Shown here: in pieces, positions 22,599 through 32,329 of the stretch | How the letters are laid out: each line of letters begins with the position of its first letter | Position numbering within the stretch: position 1 is the first letter of the stretch | DNA from: Mycobacterium sp. 1100029.7 | GTDB taxonomy: Bacteria; Actinomycetota; Actinomycetes; Mycobacteriales; Mycobacteriaceae | NCBI RefSeq assembly: GCF_001665235.1 | Contig: NZ_LZSC01000011.1 | Coordinates: forward strand, 124,001 to 188,000 | Length of the DNA: 64,000 nucleotides | Direction of reading: 5' to 3' | Notes under the pieces: model-generated | The model's input: only the letters and a program-made list of their open reading frames with translations | Told to the model about the DNA's origin: nothing | The model's database searches: none | Position numbers and translations under genes: made by a program

Positions 22599-23486
22599 GT
22601 GACATTGCCGGACCGTGGCCCGGAAGCCGCTGCGCTGCCCGACCTCCACAACACCATCGTCGTGGCGGCGTTTGAAGGCTGGAATGACGCCGGCGACGCG
22701 GCCAGTGATGCGCTGGAACATCTGGACGCCATCTGGGAAGCCAGTCCGATCGTCGAGATCGACGACGAGGCGTACTACGACTACCAGGTCAACCGCCCGG
22801 TGATCCGTCAGGTCGACGGGGTGACCCGGGAACTGGTGTGGCCGGCGATGCGCATCACGCACTGCCGCCCGCCCGGCAGTGACCGCGACATCGTGCTGAT
22901 GCACGGTGTGGAGCCCAACATGCGCTGGCGGACGTTCTGCGCCGAGCTGGTGGCGATCGCCGACAAGCTCAATGTCGATACGGTCGTGATCCTCGGCGCC
23001 CTGCTGGCCGACACCCCGCACACCCGGCCGGTTCCGGTCTCCGGTGCCGCGTACTCGGCCGAGTCCGCGGAACGTTTCGGACTGCAGGAGACCCGCTACG
23101 AGGGACCGACCGGGATCGCGGGGGTGTTCCAGGACGCCTGCGTGGCCGCCGGGATTCCGGCGGTGACGTTCTGGGCCGCGGTTCCGCACTATGTGTCGCA
23201 GCCGCCGAACCCCAAGGCGACCGTGGCCCTGTTGCGCCGGGTGGAAGACGTGCTCGACATCGAGGTCCCGCTGGCCGATCTGCCGGCCCAGGCCGAGGAG
23301 TGGGAGCAGGCGGTCACCGAGATGGCCGGCGAGGACGAAGACCTGGCCGAGTACGTGCAGTCACTCGAGCAGCGCGGCGACGCCGAGGTCGACGTCAACG
23401 ACGCGCTGGGCAAGATCGACGGCGACGCGCTGGCCGCCGAGTTCGAACGGTATCTGCGGCGGCGGCGCCCGGGCTTCGGGCGGTGA
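22599..23486 (+). CDS. PAC2-family protein (Rv2125-like)
   Basis: A 295-residue protein from the GTG at 22599. The N-terminal VVAAFEGWNDAGDAASDALEHL and ILGALLADTPHTRPVPVSG segments are typical of the PAC2 (proteasome assembly chaperone) family conserved in actinobacteria. It has a conserved acidic C-terminal helical region (EEWEQAVTEMAGEDEDLAEYV) as in relatives. The function in mycobacteria is unproven; a link to the proteasome is suggested by family only. It lies divergent from metH and upstream of ansP1. Confidence 0.85.
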   Translation: MTLPDRGPEAAALPDLHNTIVVAAFEGWNDAGDAASDALEHLDAIWEASPIVEIDDEAYYDYQVNRPVIRQVDGVTRELVWPAMRITHCRPPGSDRDIVLMHGVEPNMRWRTFCAELVAIADKLNVDTVVILGALLADTPHTRPVPVSGAAYSAESAERFGLQETRYEGPTGIAGVFQDACVAAGIPAVTFWAAVPHYVSQPPNPKATVALLRRVEDVLDIEVPLADLPAQAEEWEQAVTEMAGEDEDLAEYVQSLEQRGDAEVDVNDALGKIDGDALAAEFERYLRRRRPGFGR

Positions 23487-23579
23487 CCTGCCGCCGACGT
23501 CCTGTTGCCCCGATCGCCCGTCTGAGAAAAAATCGCTGGAAACCCAAATTGGTTGGGCAACGACGACGATTGGACTTCC

Positions 23580-25031
23580 ATGACCGCGCTGCCTGAATCC
23601 CCTGAGCCCGATTCGCAGTCGCCGGAGACTTCGGAGACTGCGCCGACTTTTAATGAGGAAGCCGGCTACCACAAGGGCCTCAAACCCCGGCAGCTGCAGA
23701 TGATCGCGATCGGCGGCGCGATCGGAACCGGCCTGTTCCTCGGCGCCAGCGGCCGGCTGGTCAAGGCCGGTCCCGGGCTGTTCCTGGTGTACGGCGTGTG
23801 CGGCATCTTCGTCTTCCTGATGCTGCGGGCGCTGGGCGAGTTGGTGCTGCATCGCCCGTCGTCGGGCTCATTCGTGTCCTACGCGCGCGAATTCTTCGGC
23901 GAGAAAGCCGCTTTCATCGTCGGCTGGATGTACTTCCTGAACTGGGCGATGACCTCGATCGTCGACACCACCGCAATCGCCACCTATCTACACCACTGGA
24001 CCGCGTTCGGGGCGATCCCGCAGTGGGTGCTCGCGCTGATCGCCCTGATCGTCGTGCTGTCGATGAATCTGATCTCGGTCGAGTGGTTCGGCGAGCTGGA
24101 ATTCTGGGCCGCGTTGATCAAGGTCTGCGCACTGATCGCTTTCCTGGCCGTCGCAATCGTGTTCCTGGTCGGGCGGTTTCACATCCAGGGACACGAACCC
24201 GGTACCGGCATCTGGACCGACCACGGCGGGCTGTTCCCGACGGGTGTCATCCCGCTGCTGTTGACGGCCTCGGGCGTGGTTTTCGCTTATGCCGCCGTCG
24301 AATTGGTGGGCATTGCGGCCGGCGAGACTGCCGAACCCGAAAAGATCATGCCCCGGGCGATCAACTCGGTGATCGCCCGAGTCGCCATCTTCTACGTCGG
24401 CTCCGTCGCGCTGCTGGCGTTGATGTTGCCCTATACCTCGTTCAAGGCCGGCGAGAGCCCGTTTGTCACGTTCTTCTCCAACATCGGTTTTCACGGAGCG
24501 GGCGACGTGATGAACATCGTCGTTTTGACCGCGGCGCTGTCCAGCCTGAACGCGGGACTGTATTCGACCGGCCGCATCATGCATTCATTGGCGCTCAGCG
24601 GCAGCGGGCCCAAGTTCGCGATGCGAATGACCAAACGCGGCGTGCCCTTCGGCGGAATCGCCATGACCGCCGTCATCTGCCTGTTCGGCATCGTGCTCAA
24701 CGCCTTCAATCCCGGTGAGGCCTTCGAAATCGTGTTGCACAGTGCCGCATTGGGCATCGTCGCGTCCTGGGCCATGATCGTGCTGTGTCAGCTCCGGTTC
24801 TACAAGCTGTCCTCCGCCGGGACCATGGAACGGCCCCGCTACCGGATGCCGTGGACCCCCTACAGCGGTTACCTCACCCTGGTGTTCTTGGTCTGCATCG
24901 TGGTGCTGATGGCTTTCGACCGCCCGACCGGCCTCTACAGCGTCGGCTCGTTGGTGGTGATCATTCCGGCCCTGATCATCGGGTGGTTCGTGGTGCGCAA
25001 GCGAGTGGCGGCGGCCGCCGCGAAGTGGTGA
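23580..25031 (+). CDS. ansP1: Amino-acid permease, AnsP1-like
   Basis: A 483-residue APC-superfamily transporter with about 12 membrane helices. The first helix carries the family substrate-binding [10 protein letters not shown], followed by [25 protein letters not shown], and [15 protein letters not shown] in the cytoplasmic loop after helix 6. It is very close to M. tuberculosis AnsP1, which imports aspartate. The start is the ATG at 23580; a TTG at 23553 is open but lacks support. M. tuberculosis has a PE_PGRS gene between the PAC2 gene and ansP1, which is absent here. Confidence 0.9.
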   Translation: MTALPESPEPDSQSPETSETAPTFNEEAGYHKGLKPRQLQMIAIGGAIGTGLFLGASGRLVKAGPGLFLVYGVCGIFVFLMLRALGELVLHRPSSGSFVSYAREFFGEKAAFIVGWMYFLNWAMTSIVDTTAIATYLHHWTAFGAIPQWVLALIALIVVLSMNLISVEWFGELEFWAALIKVCALIAFLAVAIVFLVGRFHIQGHEPGTGIWTDHGGLFPTGVIPLLLTASGVVFAYAAVELVGIAAGETAEPEKIMPRAINSVIARVAIFYVGSVALLALMLPYTSFKAGESPFVTFFSNIGFHGAGDVMNIVVLTAALSSLNAGLYSTGRIMHSLALSGSGPKFAMRMTKRGVPFGGIAMTAVICLFGIVLNAFNPGEAFEIVLHSAALGIVASWAMIVLCQLRFYKLSSAGTMERPRYRMPWTPYSGYLTLVFLVCIVVLMAFDRPTGLYSVGSLVVIIPALIIGWFVVRKRVAAAAAKW

Positions 25032-25044
25032 ATTCGCGGCGGCG

Positions 25045-25929
25045 TCAAGCCTTGTCGCCGAAGCCCAGGTTGTAGGTGCTCGTGGAGCGGCCCAGCGCGG
25101 CCACCTCGGCGTCCATCTGGGGGATCACCTGCGCGGTGGTCTTGCGGATGGGCGCTTCACCGAGGCGGGTGGACAGCACCGGCTTGAGCCAGCGGAACGC
25201 GGCCACCCAACCCGGGCAGTAGATCCGGTCCTTGCGACCCTCGATGCCCTTGACGAACGCGGTCGCGCACGCGTCGACGGAGGTGGTCTTGTTCAGCGGC
25301 CACGGCAGGCGCCGGAGCATGTCGACGAATGACGGCAGGTCGGTCTTGGTGTCACGCACCAGGGCGGTGTCGATCCAGGACATGTGCGCCACGCCGACGC
25401 CGACGCCGCGGTGGCCGATCTCCAGGCGCAGGGCGTGGGCGAGGTGCTCGTTGCCCGCCTTCGACATGTCGTAAGCCGCCATCCCGGGAGCGGCCGCGAA
25501 TGCGGCCAGCGACGAGACGACGAGCAGGTAGCCGCGGCGCTCGATCAGCGCCGGCAGCGTGGCGCGTGCGGTGTGGAAGACGCCGAGCACGTTGACGTCC
25601 AGCACCCGCTTGAACGCTTCGGGGTCGACCTGCAGCACCGAGCCGTAGCTGGCGATCCCGGCGTTGGCCACCACGACGTCGAGCCCACCGAAGCGCGCGA
25701 CGGCCTGGTCGGCGGCGGCCTGCATGCCCGGCAGGTCGCGGACATCGGCGACGGCGGTCAGCACCTGCTCGTCGCCGCCGAGCTCGGCGGCGATGGTGTC
25801 CAGCGCGGCCTTGTCGAGATCGGTCAGGACCAGCTTGGCACCCCTGGCGCGCAGCCGACGGGCGACCTCGGCGCCGATCCCCCGGGCACCTCCGGTGATG
25901 AAAACGACTTGGCCGTGCAGCGATGTCAT
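25045..25929 (-). CDS. Short-chain dehydrogenase/reductase (Rv2129c-like)
   Basis: A 294-residue SDR with the cofactor motif TGGARGIG near the N-terminus, the NAG motif in VVVANAGIASYG, and the catalytic Ser and Tyr-x-x-x-Lys in VVSSLAAF and YDMSKAG. LVLTDLDKAAL places an Asp after the second strand, which favours NAD(H). Substrate unknown. The ATG at 25929 is preferred over a TTG 9 nt upstream. It is convergent with ansP1 (13 nt between stops) and 26 nt downstream of mshC on the same strand. Confidence 0.88.
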   Translation of the reverse strand: MTSLHGQVVFITGGARGIGAEVARRLRARGAKLVLTDLDKAALDTIAAELGGDEQVLTAVADVRDLPGMQAAADQAVARFGGLDVVVANAGIASYGSVLQVDPEAFKRVLDVNVLGVFHTARATLPALIERRGYLLVVSSLAAFAAAPGMAAYDMSKAGNEHLAHALRLEIGHRGVGVGVAHMSWIDTALVRDTKTDLPSFVDMLRRLPWPLNKTTSVDACATAFVKGIEGRKDRIYCPGWVAAFRWLKPVLSTRLGEAPIRKTTAQVIPQMDAEVAALGRSTSTYNLGFGDKA

Positions 25930-25955
25930 GGCCGCCAACGTACCCCGTGCGGCAA

Positions 25956-27212
25956 CTAAAGCTCCACCCCGAGTAGCGCGTCGACCGCGGCGGCCACCTG
26001 TCGTGGTGCGGTTTCGTCATGCCCGCCGTACTCAAGTGCGTCGGTGGTCCAACCATCAAGTGCGGCAATTGCTTTGGGGGTGTCGAGATCGTCGGCCAAG
26101 TACTCGCGGACTCGCGCGATGACATCGGTGGCATCCGGGCCCGCGGGCAGCGTCGTCGCGGTCCGCCAACGCTGCAGCCGCACGGCCGACTCGTCGAGCA
26201 ACTCTTGGCTCCACGAGCGGTCCGCGCGATAGTGACCGGCCAGCAGCCCGAGCCGAATGGCCGATGGCTCAACACCTTGCGCGCGCAGACCCGAAACCAG
26301 CACCAGGTTGCCCCGGCTCTTCGACATCTTGTGTCCGTCCCAGCCGATCATTCCGGCGTGCACGTAATGGCGCGCGAATCGCCTTTCGCCCCTTACACAT
26401 TCGGCATGCGCCGCGGTGAACTCGTGATGCGGGAAGATCAGATCGCGGCCGCCGCCCTGAATGTCGAGGCCACTGCCGAGGCGGCTGAGCGCGATCGCCG
26501 CGCATTCGACATGCCAGCCCGGCCGGCCGGGGCCGAACGGCGAAGGCCAGCTGGGCTCTTCCGGCCGCGCTGCCCGCCACAGCAGCGCGTCGAGTTGATC
26601 GGCTTTGCCGGTACGGTCCGGGTCGCCGCCGCGCTCGGCGAACAGCCGCAGCATGGTGTCCCGGTCATAGCCCGACTCGTAGCCGAATTGCGGCGTGGCG
26701 TCGGCGCGGTAGTAGACATCCGGGAATTCCCCGATTTCTGGGTCGACGACGTAGGCCGCCCCCGACGCGAGCATCTTCTCGACCAGCTCCACGACTTCGG
26801 CAATCGCTTCGGTCGCACCGACGTACTCGCGCGGCGGCAGCACCCGCAGCGCGGACATGTCCTCGCGGAACAGTGCCACCTCACGATCACCCAGTTCGCG
26901 CCAGTCGATACCGTCGCGCCGCGCCCGCTCGAACAGCGGGTCGTCGACGTCGGTGACGTTCTGCACGTAGTGCACGTCGTGCCCCAGGTCCAGCCACAGC
27001 CGGTGAATCAGGTCGAAGGCCAGATAGGTCGCCGCGTGCCCCAAATGCGTGGCGTCATAGGGCGTGATGCCGCAGACGTACATGGTGGCGACTGAACCAG
27101 GACCAGACGCGGCCGCCACCGGGCGGACCTGACGGTCGGACGTGTCGTACAGCCGTAGCTCCGGGCCACGTCCGGGTATCACCGGAACCTGTGCGGGAGT
27201 CCACGACTGCAT
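25956..27212 (-). CDS. mshC: Cysteine:1D-myo-inosityl 2-amino-2-deoxy-glucopyranoside ligase MshC
   Basis: A 418-residue class-I tRNA-synthetase-like enzyme that joins cysteine to GlcN-inositol in mycothiol synthesis. The HIGH-like motif is THLGH within [20 protein letters not shown], where the Cys also binds zinc. Further zinc ligands and the active site lie in GWHVECAAI and [17 protein letters not shown] is intact ([10 protein letters not shown]). The ATG at 27212 gives a start (MQSW) matching the M. tuberculosis protein. The gene lies just downstream of three 58-bp repeats that separate it from cysQ. Confidence 0.95.
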   Translation of the reverse strand: MQSWTPAQVPVIPGRGPELRLYDTSDRQVRPVAAASGPGSVATMYVCGITPYDATHLGHAATYLAFDLIHRLWLDLGHDVHYVQNVTDVDDPLFERARRDGIDWRELGDREVALFREDMSALRVLPPREYVGATEAIAEVVELVEKMLASGAAYVVDPEIGEFPDVYYRADATPQFGYESGYDRDTMLRLFAERGGDPDRTGKADQLDALLWRAARPEEPSWPSPFGPGRPGWHVECAAIALSRLGSGLDIQGGGRDLIFPHHEFTAAHAECVRGERRFARHYVHAGMIGWDGHKMSKSRGNLVLVSGLRAQGVEPSAIRLGLLAGHYRADRSWSQELLDESAVRLQRWRTATTLPAGPDATDVIARVREYLADDLDTPKAIAALDGWTTDALEYGGHDETAPRQVAAAVDALLGVEL

Positions 27213-27228
27213 GCTGTCGACTTTAGGC

Positions 27229-27402
27229 GTGGTGACGATGCGGCCCGCGCAGCGGGCCGAGGAGGAAGCACGCAATCAAACCCGCCGTGGTGACGATGCA
27301 GCCCGCGCAGCGGGCTGAGGAGGAAGCACGCAATCAGACCCGCCGTGGTGACGATGCAGCCCGCGCAGCGGGCTGAGGAGGAAGCACGCAATCAAACCCG
27401 GC
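27229..27402. repeat. Three tandem 58-bp repeats between cysQ and mshC, MIRU-like
   Basis: Three head-to-tail units start at 27229, 27287 and 27345, each beginning GTGGTGACGATG. Each unit contains a perfect hairpin: CAGCCCGC-GCA-GCGGGCTG in units 2 and 3, CGGCCCGC-GCA-GCGGGCCG in unit 1, followed by GAGGAGGAAGCACGC. Unit 1 differs from the others by paired changes that keep the stem. The style resembles mycobacterial interspersed repetitive units, which also sit between genes of one transcription unit. Copy number is likely to vary between strains. Confidence 0.9.
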
Positions 27403-27409
27403 TAGCCGA

Positions 27410-28222
27410 TCAGCGCCACGCGTTGCGGATGGCGTCCAGCAGGATCGGTGCCACCTCGGCGCGACACATCACGAAGTCGGGCAGATACGGGTCGGGCTGG
27501 TTGTAACGCATCGGCGAGCCGTCCAGCCGCGAGGCGTGCATACCCGCGGCCAGCACCACCCCGGCCGGCGCCGCGGAATCCCACTCCCACTGGCCGCCAG
27601 CGTGCAGGTAGGCGTCGACGTCGCCGTCGATGATGGCCATCGCCTTGGCCCCCGCCGATCCGATCGCCACCGGCTGAATCGCCAGCGTCTGACGCATCCG
27701 GTGCAGCACGGCCGGTGGCCGGGTGGCGCTGACCGCGATGCGCAGCGTGTGCGGGATGCCTTTGCGCGCCTGGCCGTCCGTGACGGTGTCGGTGCGGTAG
27801 ACGATGTTGTCCCGGGCGGGTAAAGCCACTGCGGCATCGGTGATTTCGCCCATCTTTTCGGGGCTCGCGGCGGACGAGCGCTGCCACAGCGCGATGTGCA
27901 CCGCCCAGTCGTCGCGGCCCGGAGTGGAGAACTCGCGAGTGCCGTCCACCGGGTCGATGATCCACACCCGATCGTTCTGCAGACGTTTCAGATCGTCGTA
28001 AGCTTCCTCGCTGAGCACCGCGTCGTTGGGCCGCTCGGCCCGCAGCCGCCGCAGGATCAATTCGTTGGCCAGGCTGTCGCCGGCGTCGCCGAGCATCCAG
28101 GGGCTGCCGAAGCCGATTTCTTCGCGAACCTTGAGCAGCAACTCCCCCGCGTCGGCGGCGAGGTCGGCGGCCAATTCCGCATCGGTCATCTCTTCCCGCG
28201 TGTTGGGGGCAGCCGGGCTCAC
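27410..28222 (-). CDS. cysQ: CysQ: 3'-phosphoadenosine-5'-phosphate / inositol-type phosphatase
   Basis: A 270-residue member of the lithium-sensitive FIG phosphatase family. Metal-binding motifs: [20 protein letters not shown] and [13 protein letters not shown] region near the end (here [16 protein letters not shown]). In M. tuberculosis CysQ removes phosphate from PAP, a by-product of sulfate assimilation, and also acts on FBP and inositol phosphates in vitro. The GTG at 28222 is supported by similarity of the first residues (SPAAP) to the tuberculosis protein. Confidence 0.94.
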   Translation of the reverse strand: MSPAAPNTREEMTDAELAADLAADAGELLLKVREEIGFGSPWMLGDAGDSLANELILRRLRAERPNDAVLSEEAYDDLKRLQNDRVWIIDPVDGTREFSTPGRDDWAVHIALWQRSSAASPEKMGEITDAAVALPARDNIVYRTDTVTDGQARKGIPHTLRIAVSATRPPAVLHRMRQTLAIQPVAIGSAGAKAMAIIDGDVDAYLHAGGQWEWDSAAPAGVVLAAGMHASRLDGSPMRYNQPDPYLPDFVMCRAEVAPILLDAIRNAWR

Positions 28223-28254
28223 CGCTTCAGTATCGCCGACGGCGATCCCGGGCC

Positions 28255-29070
28255 CTAAAACGCGGGCCAGGGAATGGGGCGGTGGCGGCTGGGGCTGGGC
28301 ATCACCGGGTTGTCCAGCAGCGCGTGTGCCCGCATGTGCAGCGCGGCGATCTCGGCGCGGGTGATGTGCTCAGCCAGCGCATCGCCGAGGTCGTCGCCCA
28401 GCGCGTCGGCCAGTTCGGCGACGGTCTTGAGGGTTTGGTCGTCGATCGGCTTGCCGGCCCAGCCCCACAGCACGGTGCGCAATTTGTTCTCAACGTGCAG
28501 GCACACGCCGTGATCGACGCCGTAGATGTGCCCGTCGAGGTCGCGCAGCACGTGGCCACCCTTGCGGTCGGCGTTGTTGACCAGCACGTCGAACACCGCC
28601 ATCCGCCACAACCGGATGTCGTCGGCGTGCATCAGGATCACCTCGTCGCCGGCGTAATCTTGGGCTCGCAGCACCGGCAGATACCCCGGCTGCTGGTTGC
28701 CGGCGGGGAACAGGTCGACCGGGTCCGGGCCGGGCCGCGGATCGGTGTCCATTTCGTCACCGGGTTGCTGCACCCACTGCTGCAGCATTCCCGGGCCGGC
28801 CGGGCCGTGCCGAATGATCGTGTACGGCACCAGGTTCCAGCCCAACCGCGCGGACACCAGATAGGCCGACCGTTCGCGGCCGGCCAGCGTGCCGTCCGGG
28901 AAATCCCACAGCGGCGCCTCACCGGCGACCGGTTTGTAGACGCAGTGCACGCTGGATTCGCCGACGGTGGCCTCGCACAGGAAGGTGGCGTTGCTGGCCG
29001 AGCGGATCCGTCCGAGAACCGTCAGCTCGCCGTTCCGCAAGACCTCGCGCTCGTCACTCCTCGGGTTCAT
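28255..29070 (-). CDS. SCO1664-family protein with kinase-like fold (Rv2133c-like)
   Basis: A 271-residue protein of a family conserved in actinobacteria. A PI3/4-kinase-like layout is suggested by [10 protein letters not shown] (a possible ATP-contacting Lys), then [15 protein letters not shown] (catalytic-loop-like D...N..D) and [11 protein letters not shown] (metal-binding-like D). Activity is unproven. Its first 17 nt overlap the end of the DUF3090 gene, and the same pair occurs together across actinobacteria, so the two products probably act together. Confidence 0.8.
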   Translation of the reverse strand: MNPRSDEREVLRNGELTVLGRIRSASNATFLCEATVGESSVHCVYKPVAGEAPLWDFPDGTLAGRERSAYLVSARLGWNLVPYTIIRHGPAGPGMLQQWVQQPGDEMDTDPRPGPDPVDLFPAGNQQPGYLPVLRAQDYAGDEVILMHADDIRLWRMAVFDVLVNNADRKGGHVLRDLDGHIYGVDHGVCLHVENKLRTVLWGWAGKPIDDQTLKTVAELADALGDDLGDALAEHITRAEIAALHMRAHALLDNPVMPSPSRHRPIPWPAF

Positions 29071-29641
29071 CGTCAGGCCCGAGCAGCGCGCCGCGCTTGT
29101 ATCCGTTGGCGCGCGCGCAAATGTGACCCTCTGGGTCCAGCGGCTCGTCGCACAACGGGCACGGCGGGCGTCCCGCCGAGATCACGCGAGTGGATCGGGT
29201 GGCGAACTGACGCGCCGACTCCGGGGTCAGAAACACCCGCACCGCGTCGGGACCTTCGTCGGTGTCGTCGAGCACCACCGAGGCGTCGAACTCCGCGTCG
29301 GTGACGGCGAGCAGTTCGACGACGACGGTCTGGGCTTCCGAGTCCCAGCCCAGGCCCATCGTCCCGACGCGGAACTCCGCGTCGACGGGCGTGATGAGCG
29401 GATTGAGGTCGTCGAGCTCGGCGGGCTCCGGCGGAACCGGGGTGCCGAATCGCCGATTCACCTCCAGCAGCAGCGCGCCGATGCGTTCAGCGAGCACCGC
29501 GACCTGTTGCTTTTCCAGCACCACGGAGACCACTCGGGAATCGCCCACCGCCTGGATGTAGAAGGTGCGGTTTCCGGGCTGACCAACGGTCCCGGCCACG
29601 AAGCGGTCGGGTGTACGGAATACATGAATTGCGCGAGGCAT
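29054..29641 (-). CDS. DUF3090 family protein (Rv2134c-like)
   Basis: A 195-residue protein starting MPRAIHVFRTPDRFVAGTVGQPG at 29641, behind a strong GGAGG site; the longer open frame adds 26 residues without support. The C-terminus carries a zinc-ribbon-like CPLCDEPLDPEGHICAR. No enzyme activity is known. It sits between the histidine phosphatase gene and the SCO1664-family gene in an order kept in M. tuberculosis (Rv2135c-Rv2133c). Confidence 0.85.
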   Translation of the reverse strand: MPRAIHVFRTPDRFVAGTVGQPGNRTFYIQAVGDSRVVSVVLEKQQVAVLAERIGALLLEVNRRFGTPVPPEPAELDDLNPLITPVDAEFRVGTMGLGWDSEAQTVVVELLAVTDAEFDASVVLDDTDEGPDAVRVFLTPESARQFATRSTRVISAGRPPCPLCDEPLDPEGHICARANGYKRGALLGPDDEPEE

Positions 29642-29715
29642 GGCACCTCCAAAATACCGGCTGTTGCCATCGCGATGCGATTCGATCGCGGTCGACGCAT
29701 CAGAAAGAGTTTGTG

Positions 29716-30456
29716 TCAATCCGTGGATCCGCCGACGACCGCGTCGCTCGACCCCACCGCGTCGGCCCGTTGTTGTTGCGGCTCTTCGGGTTTGTCGGTT
29801 TCGGCGTCGGTCTTGGGCGCGGGCCCGGCCCGCAGTGCGGCGGCCAGCCGGCCACCGGTGTGGTTGACGTGGACTACGAACGGCCGCAGCGGCGTGTACC
29901 GGATCACGCTCACCGAAGCGGGGTCGGCCGTGACCCGCTGGAAGCCGTCCAGATGCATGCCGTAGGCGTCGGCGATCAACGACTTGATCACATCACCGTG
30001 AGTGCAAGCCACCCACAGCGCATCGGCCCCGTGCTCGTCGCGCAGCCGCCGATCGTGTTCGCGGACGGCGGCCACCGCACGTGCCTGCACGTCAGCCAAT
30101 CCCTCGCCGCCGGGGAACACCGCCGCGCTGGGGTGGGCCTGTACCACCCGCCACAGCTCCTCCTTGGCCAGTTCGCCGATCTTGCGGCCCGTCCACTCGC
30201 CGTAGTCCACCTCGGCGAGCCGCTCCTCGACGACCGGCTCCAGGCACAGTGCCTCGGCCAGCGGTTCGACGGTGCGCCGGCAGCGCAGCAGCGGCGACGT
30301 GACGATCGCCCGGATCGGCAGGTCACCGATGCGGTCGATCAGGCCCGCGGCCTGTTCGCGGCCCTTGTCGTCGAGGTCGACGCCTTCGGAGCGGCCGGCC
30401 AGGGTGCCGGCGGTATTGGAGGTCGAACGGCCGTGCCGCAACAGGATGACGGTCAT
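29716..30456 (-). CDS. Histidine phosphatase family protein (Rv2135c-like)
   Basis: A 246-residue phosphoglycerate-mutase-like protein. The catalytic signature is at the N-terminus, LLRHGRSTSN, with the acceptor His8; further active-site parts are SPLLRCRRT, DYGEWTGRKI and the second His in ACTHGDVIK. About 45 C-terminal residues are low in complexity and variable. Rv2135c is an acid phosphatase, and the natural substrate is not settled. The ATG at 30456 overlaps the stop of the uppP remnant as ATGA, an old operon junction. Confidence 0.88.
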   Translation of the reverse strand: MTVILLRHGRSTSNTAGTLAGRSEGVDLDDKGREQAAGLIDRIGDLPIRAIVTSPLLRCRRTVEPLAEALCLEPVVEERLAEVDYGEWTGRKIGELAKEELWRVVQAHPSAAVFPGGEGLADVQARAVAAVREHDRRLRDEHGADALWVACTHGDVIKSLIADAYGMHLDGFQRVTADPASVSVIRYTPLRPFVVHVNHTGGRLAAALRAGPAPKTDAETDKPEEPQQQRADAVGSSDAVVGGSTD

Positions 30457-30542
30457 GTCGCGGCCAGCGTTCCGGTTACCGGCAGGATCGGCACGGACAA
30501 GCCGATGGCCTGCCACCAAGGCGTCGCCGAAACCGCGGTCAC
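30453..30542 (-). pseudogene. uppP: Remnant of uppP (undecaprenyl-diphosphatase), internal deletion
   Basis: In M. tuberculosis uppP (Rv2136c, about 276 codons) lies between the Rv2137c and Rv2135c homologues. Here only about 130 nt remain. A 29-codon frame from a GTG at 30542 reads ...TPWWQAIGL, resembling the UppP start (SWWQVIVL), and ends LPVTGTLAAT, resembling the UppP end (ATGTVAAT), with the stop overlapping the next ATG. This is best read as both ends of uppP joined by a deletion of nearly the whole gene. The comparison is from memory. A functional copy or another lipid phosphatase must exist elsewhere. Confidence 0.6.
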
Positions 30543-30584
30543 GACGATGACCGTACCTGTGGAGGTTGCCGCTATCCGAGGCGA

Positions 30585-30887
30585 CTAGCGCGGAACGGGC
30601 GGCGCTGCGGCGACCGAATCGCGGACCGCGGCGGTCAAGCTGCGCTCATCGGTGAGGTCGATGTCGACCAGGCTGCGAACCGCCCTGGCGACCACGTCCT
30701 CGGCCTGCGGAACCGGTCCGGCAAGGCGCGGCCGGTAAACTTCGACGACGAGTGAACGATGCTCGATATGGAACGAAAAACTGCGTCCATCACCGACTTG
30801 CCCGTACCCGCTAGCAAAAATTCCCGTCGATATGTCCTCGACAGCAAACTCTTGGTCAGCGGTATGCCGGTCAGCGATGACGGTCAT
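30585..30887 (-). CDS. Conserved hypothetical protein (Rv2137c-like)
   Basis: A 100-residue protein from the ATG at 30887. SFHIEHRSLVVEVYRPRLAGPVPQAEDVVARAVRSLVDIDLTDERSL is conserved in mycobacterial Rv2137c-type proteins. No known domain or function; no signal peptide or membrane helix. It is the first gene of the minus-strand run that continues through the uppP remnant. It lies divergent from lppL, with about 125 nt between. Confidence 0.7.
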   Translation of the reverse strand: MTVIADRHTADQEFAVEDISTGIFASGYGQVGDGRSFSFHIEHRSLVVEVYRPRLAGPVPQAEDVVARAVRSLVDIDLTDERSLTAAVRDSVAAAPPVPR

Positions 30888-31012
30888 AATTCGACCATAC
30901 CTCTCCAGTACGGGCCGATGTCGGCAACATGGCCCAATTGGATGCGCAACCGTTCCTTAGAATTTGAAAATCCTGTCCGCGACGTCAAGGTTGGTTGTTG
31001 CTAACAAACCGA

Positions 31013-32065
31013 ATGCCCACGAAACGAACAGTCCAGCGACGTTTCGCTGTTCTGGTCCCTTTGCTGGCGTTGATCGTCGGTTGTTCGTCGAATCCGCTCG
31101 ATCCGGCGCCGCCCACCATCGAAGCCGCCCATCCGGCGCAGTCACCGCCGGCGTCGCAGAAACCGGCCGGAACCGTACGGCCGCTGGCCGGGCACGCGGC
31201 AGCAACGGTCGTCGACGCCGGAAGCCACCAGCTGGCTGTCCTGATGCCCGGCGCCGATCCGACGGCACCGGCCACCCTGGCGGTGTTCGACCCGGGCCAG
31301 ACGACGCCGCGCGTCATCGCGCTGCCGGCTGCGGCGACGGCGCTGACCGGCGACGGCCGGGGCACCGCCTATCTGGCCGCGCGCGGCGGCTACCTGAGCG
31401 TCGAGCTGGCCACCGGCCACATCGGCCGGGTCGAGGTCGCCGATTCGGCAAATGTCGACTTCACCGCGATCGCCCGCCGCGCCGACGGCAAACTGGTGCT
31501 GGGCAGCGCCGACGGCGCCGTGTACACGCTGGCCGCCCCGACGCCTGGCGGCGCCGGAGCCGCGACCGTCGAGAACCGGGCCAAGATTTTCGCCAGGGTG
31601 GATTGGATTGTCACCCAAGGAAATACGACGGTGGTCCTAGACCGGGGGCAGACGTCGGTGACGACGATCGGCGCCGACGGCCGAGTCGCGCAGTCGTTGC
31701 GGGCCGGACAGGGTGCCACCACGATGGCCGCCGATGCGGCCGGTCGGGTGCTGGTGGCCGACACCCGCGGCGACGAATTGCTGGTGTACGGCGTCGATCC
31801 GCTGATTTTGCGGCAGGCCTACCCGGTGCGGCAGGCTCCCTACGGTCTGGCCGGCTCGCGCGGTTTGGCCTGGGTGTCTCAAACCGCATCGAATATGGTT
31901 ATTGGTTACGATTTGTCAACCGGAATTCCCGTCGAAAAGGTGCGTTACCCAACTGTGCAGCAACCCAACTCGCTGGCTTTTGACGAAGCGTCGGACACCT
32001 TGTACGTGGTGTCGGGTTCGGGTGCCGGGGTCCAGGCCATCGAGCATGCGGCGGGCACGCATTGA
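31013..32065 (+). CDS. lppL: Lipoprotein LppL, beta-propeller-like
   Basis: A 350-residue lipoprotein. The signal peptide ends in the lipobox LALIVGC, with the lipidated cysteine at about residue 24, followed by a Pro/Ala-rich linker. The rest consists of repeated short beta motifs (KLVLGSADGAVYTLA, VLVADTRGDELLVYG, LAWVSQTASNMVIGYD, LYVVSGSGAGV), which look like blades of a beta-propeller. The function is unknown. The ATG at 31013 gives a compact positively charged signal start (MPTKRTVQRR). Confidence 0.85.
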   Translation: MPTKRTVQRRFAVLVPLLALIVGCSSNPLDPAPPTIEAAHPAQSPPASQKPAGTVRPLAGHAAATVVDAGSHQLAVLMPGADPTAPATLAVFDPGQTTPRVIALPAAATALTGDGRGTAYLAARGGYLSVELATGHIGRVEVADSANVDFTAIARRADGKLVLGSADGAVYTLAAPTPGGAGAATVENRAKIFARVDWIVTQGNTTVVLDRGQTSVTTIGADGRVAQSLRAGQGATTMAADAAGRVLVADTRGDELLVYGVDPLILRQAYPVRQAPYGLAGSRGLAWVSQTASNMVIGYDLSTGIPVEKVRYPTVQQPNSLAFDEASDTLYVVSGSGAGVQAIEHAAGTH

Positions 32066-32316
32066 GCGCGGCGCGGTGGGGCCGGCTGCCGGCGGGCTGG
32101 GACACGGACATGTCCGACGACTACGAGTGGGTGCCGCTGCGCCTGCCGCCGGAAGTCACCAGGCTCAGCGCCTCCATCCGGCTGTCCATCGAGGCCGAGT
32201 ATCGCGGCTGGGAACTGACCCGGGTACGCCTCTACAACGATGGCAGCAGGCGGGTCCTGCTGCGGCGCAAGAAGACCCGCGTCAACGACCGGCGGCCCGA
32301 CCAGCCGGAACTGTGA
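32062..32316 (+). CDS. DUF5703 family small protein
   Basis: An 84-residue protein. The core [38 protein letters not shown] is conserved between lppL and pyrD in mycobacteria. The TTG at 32062 overlaps the lppL stop by 4 nt (coupled translation), and the ATG at 32110 is an alternative giving 68 residues. The basic C-terminus (RRVLLRRKK) is usual. Function unknown. Confidence 0.75.
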   Translation: MSAARWGRLPAGWDTDMSDDYEWVPLRLPPEVTRLSASIRLSIEAEYRGWELTRVRLYNDGSRRVLLRRKKTRVNDRRPDQPEL

Positions 32317-32329
32317 CGGTGAGCTGAGC

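Noticed and set aside
27229..27402. CRISPR array
   Set aside because: The units are directly adjacent with no spacers between them and no cas genes occur in the window.
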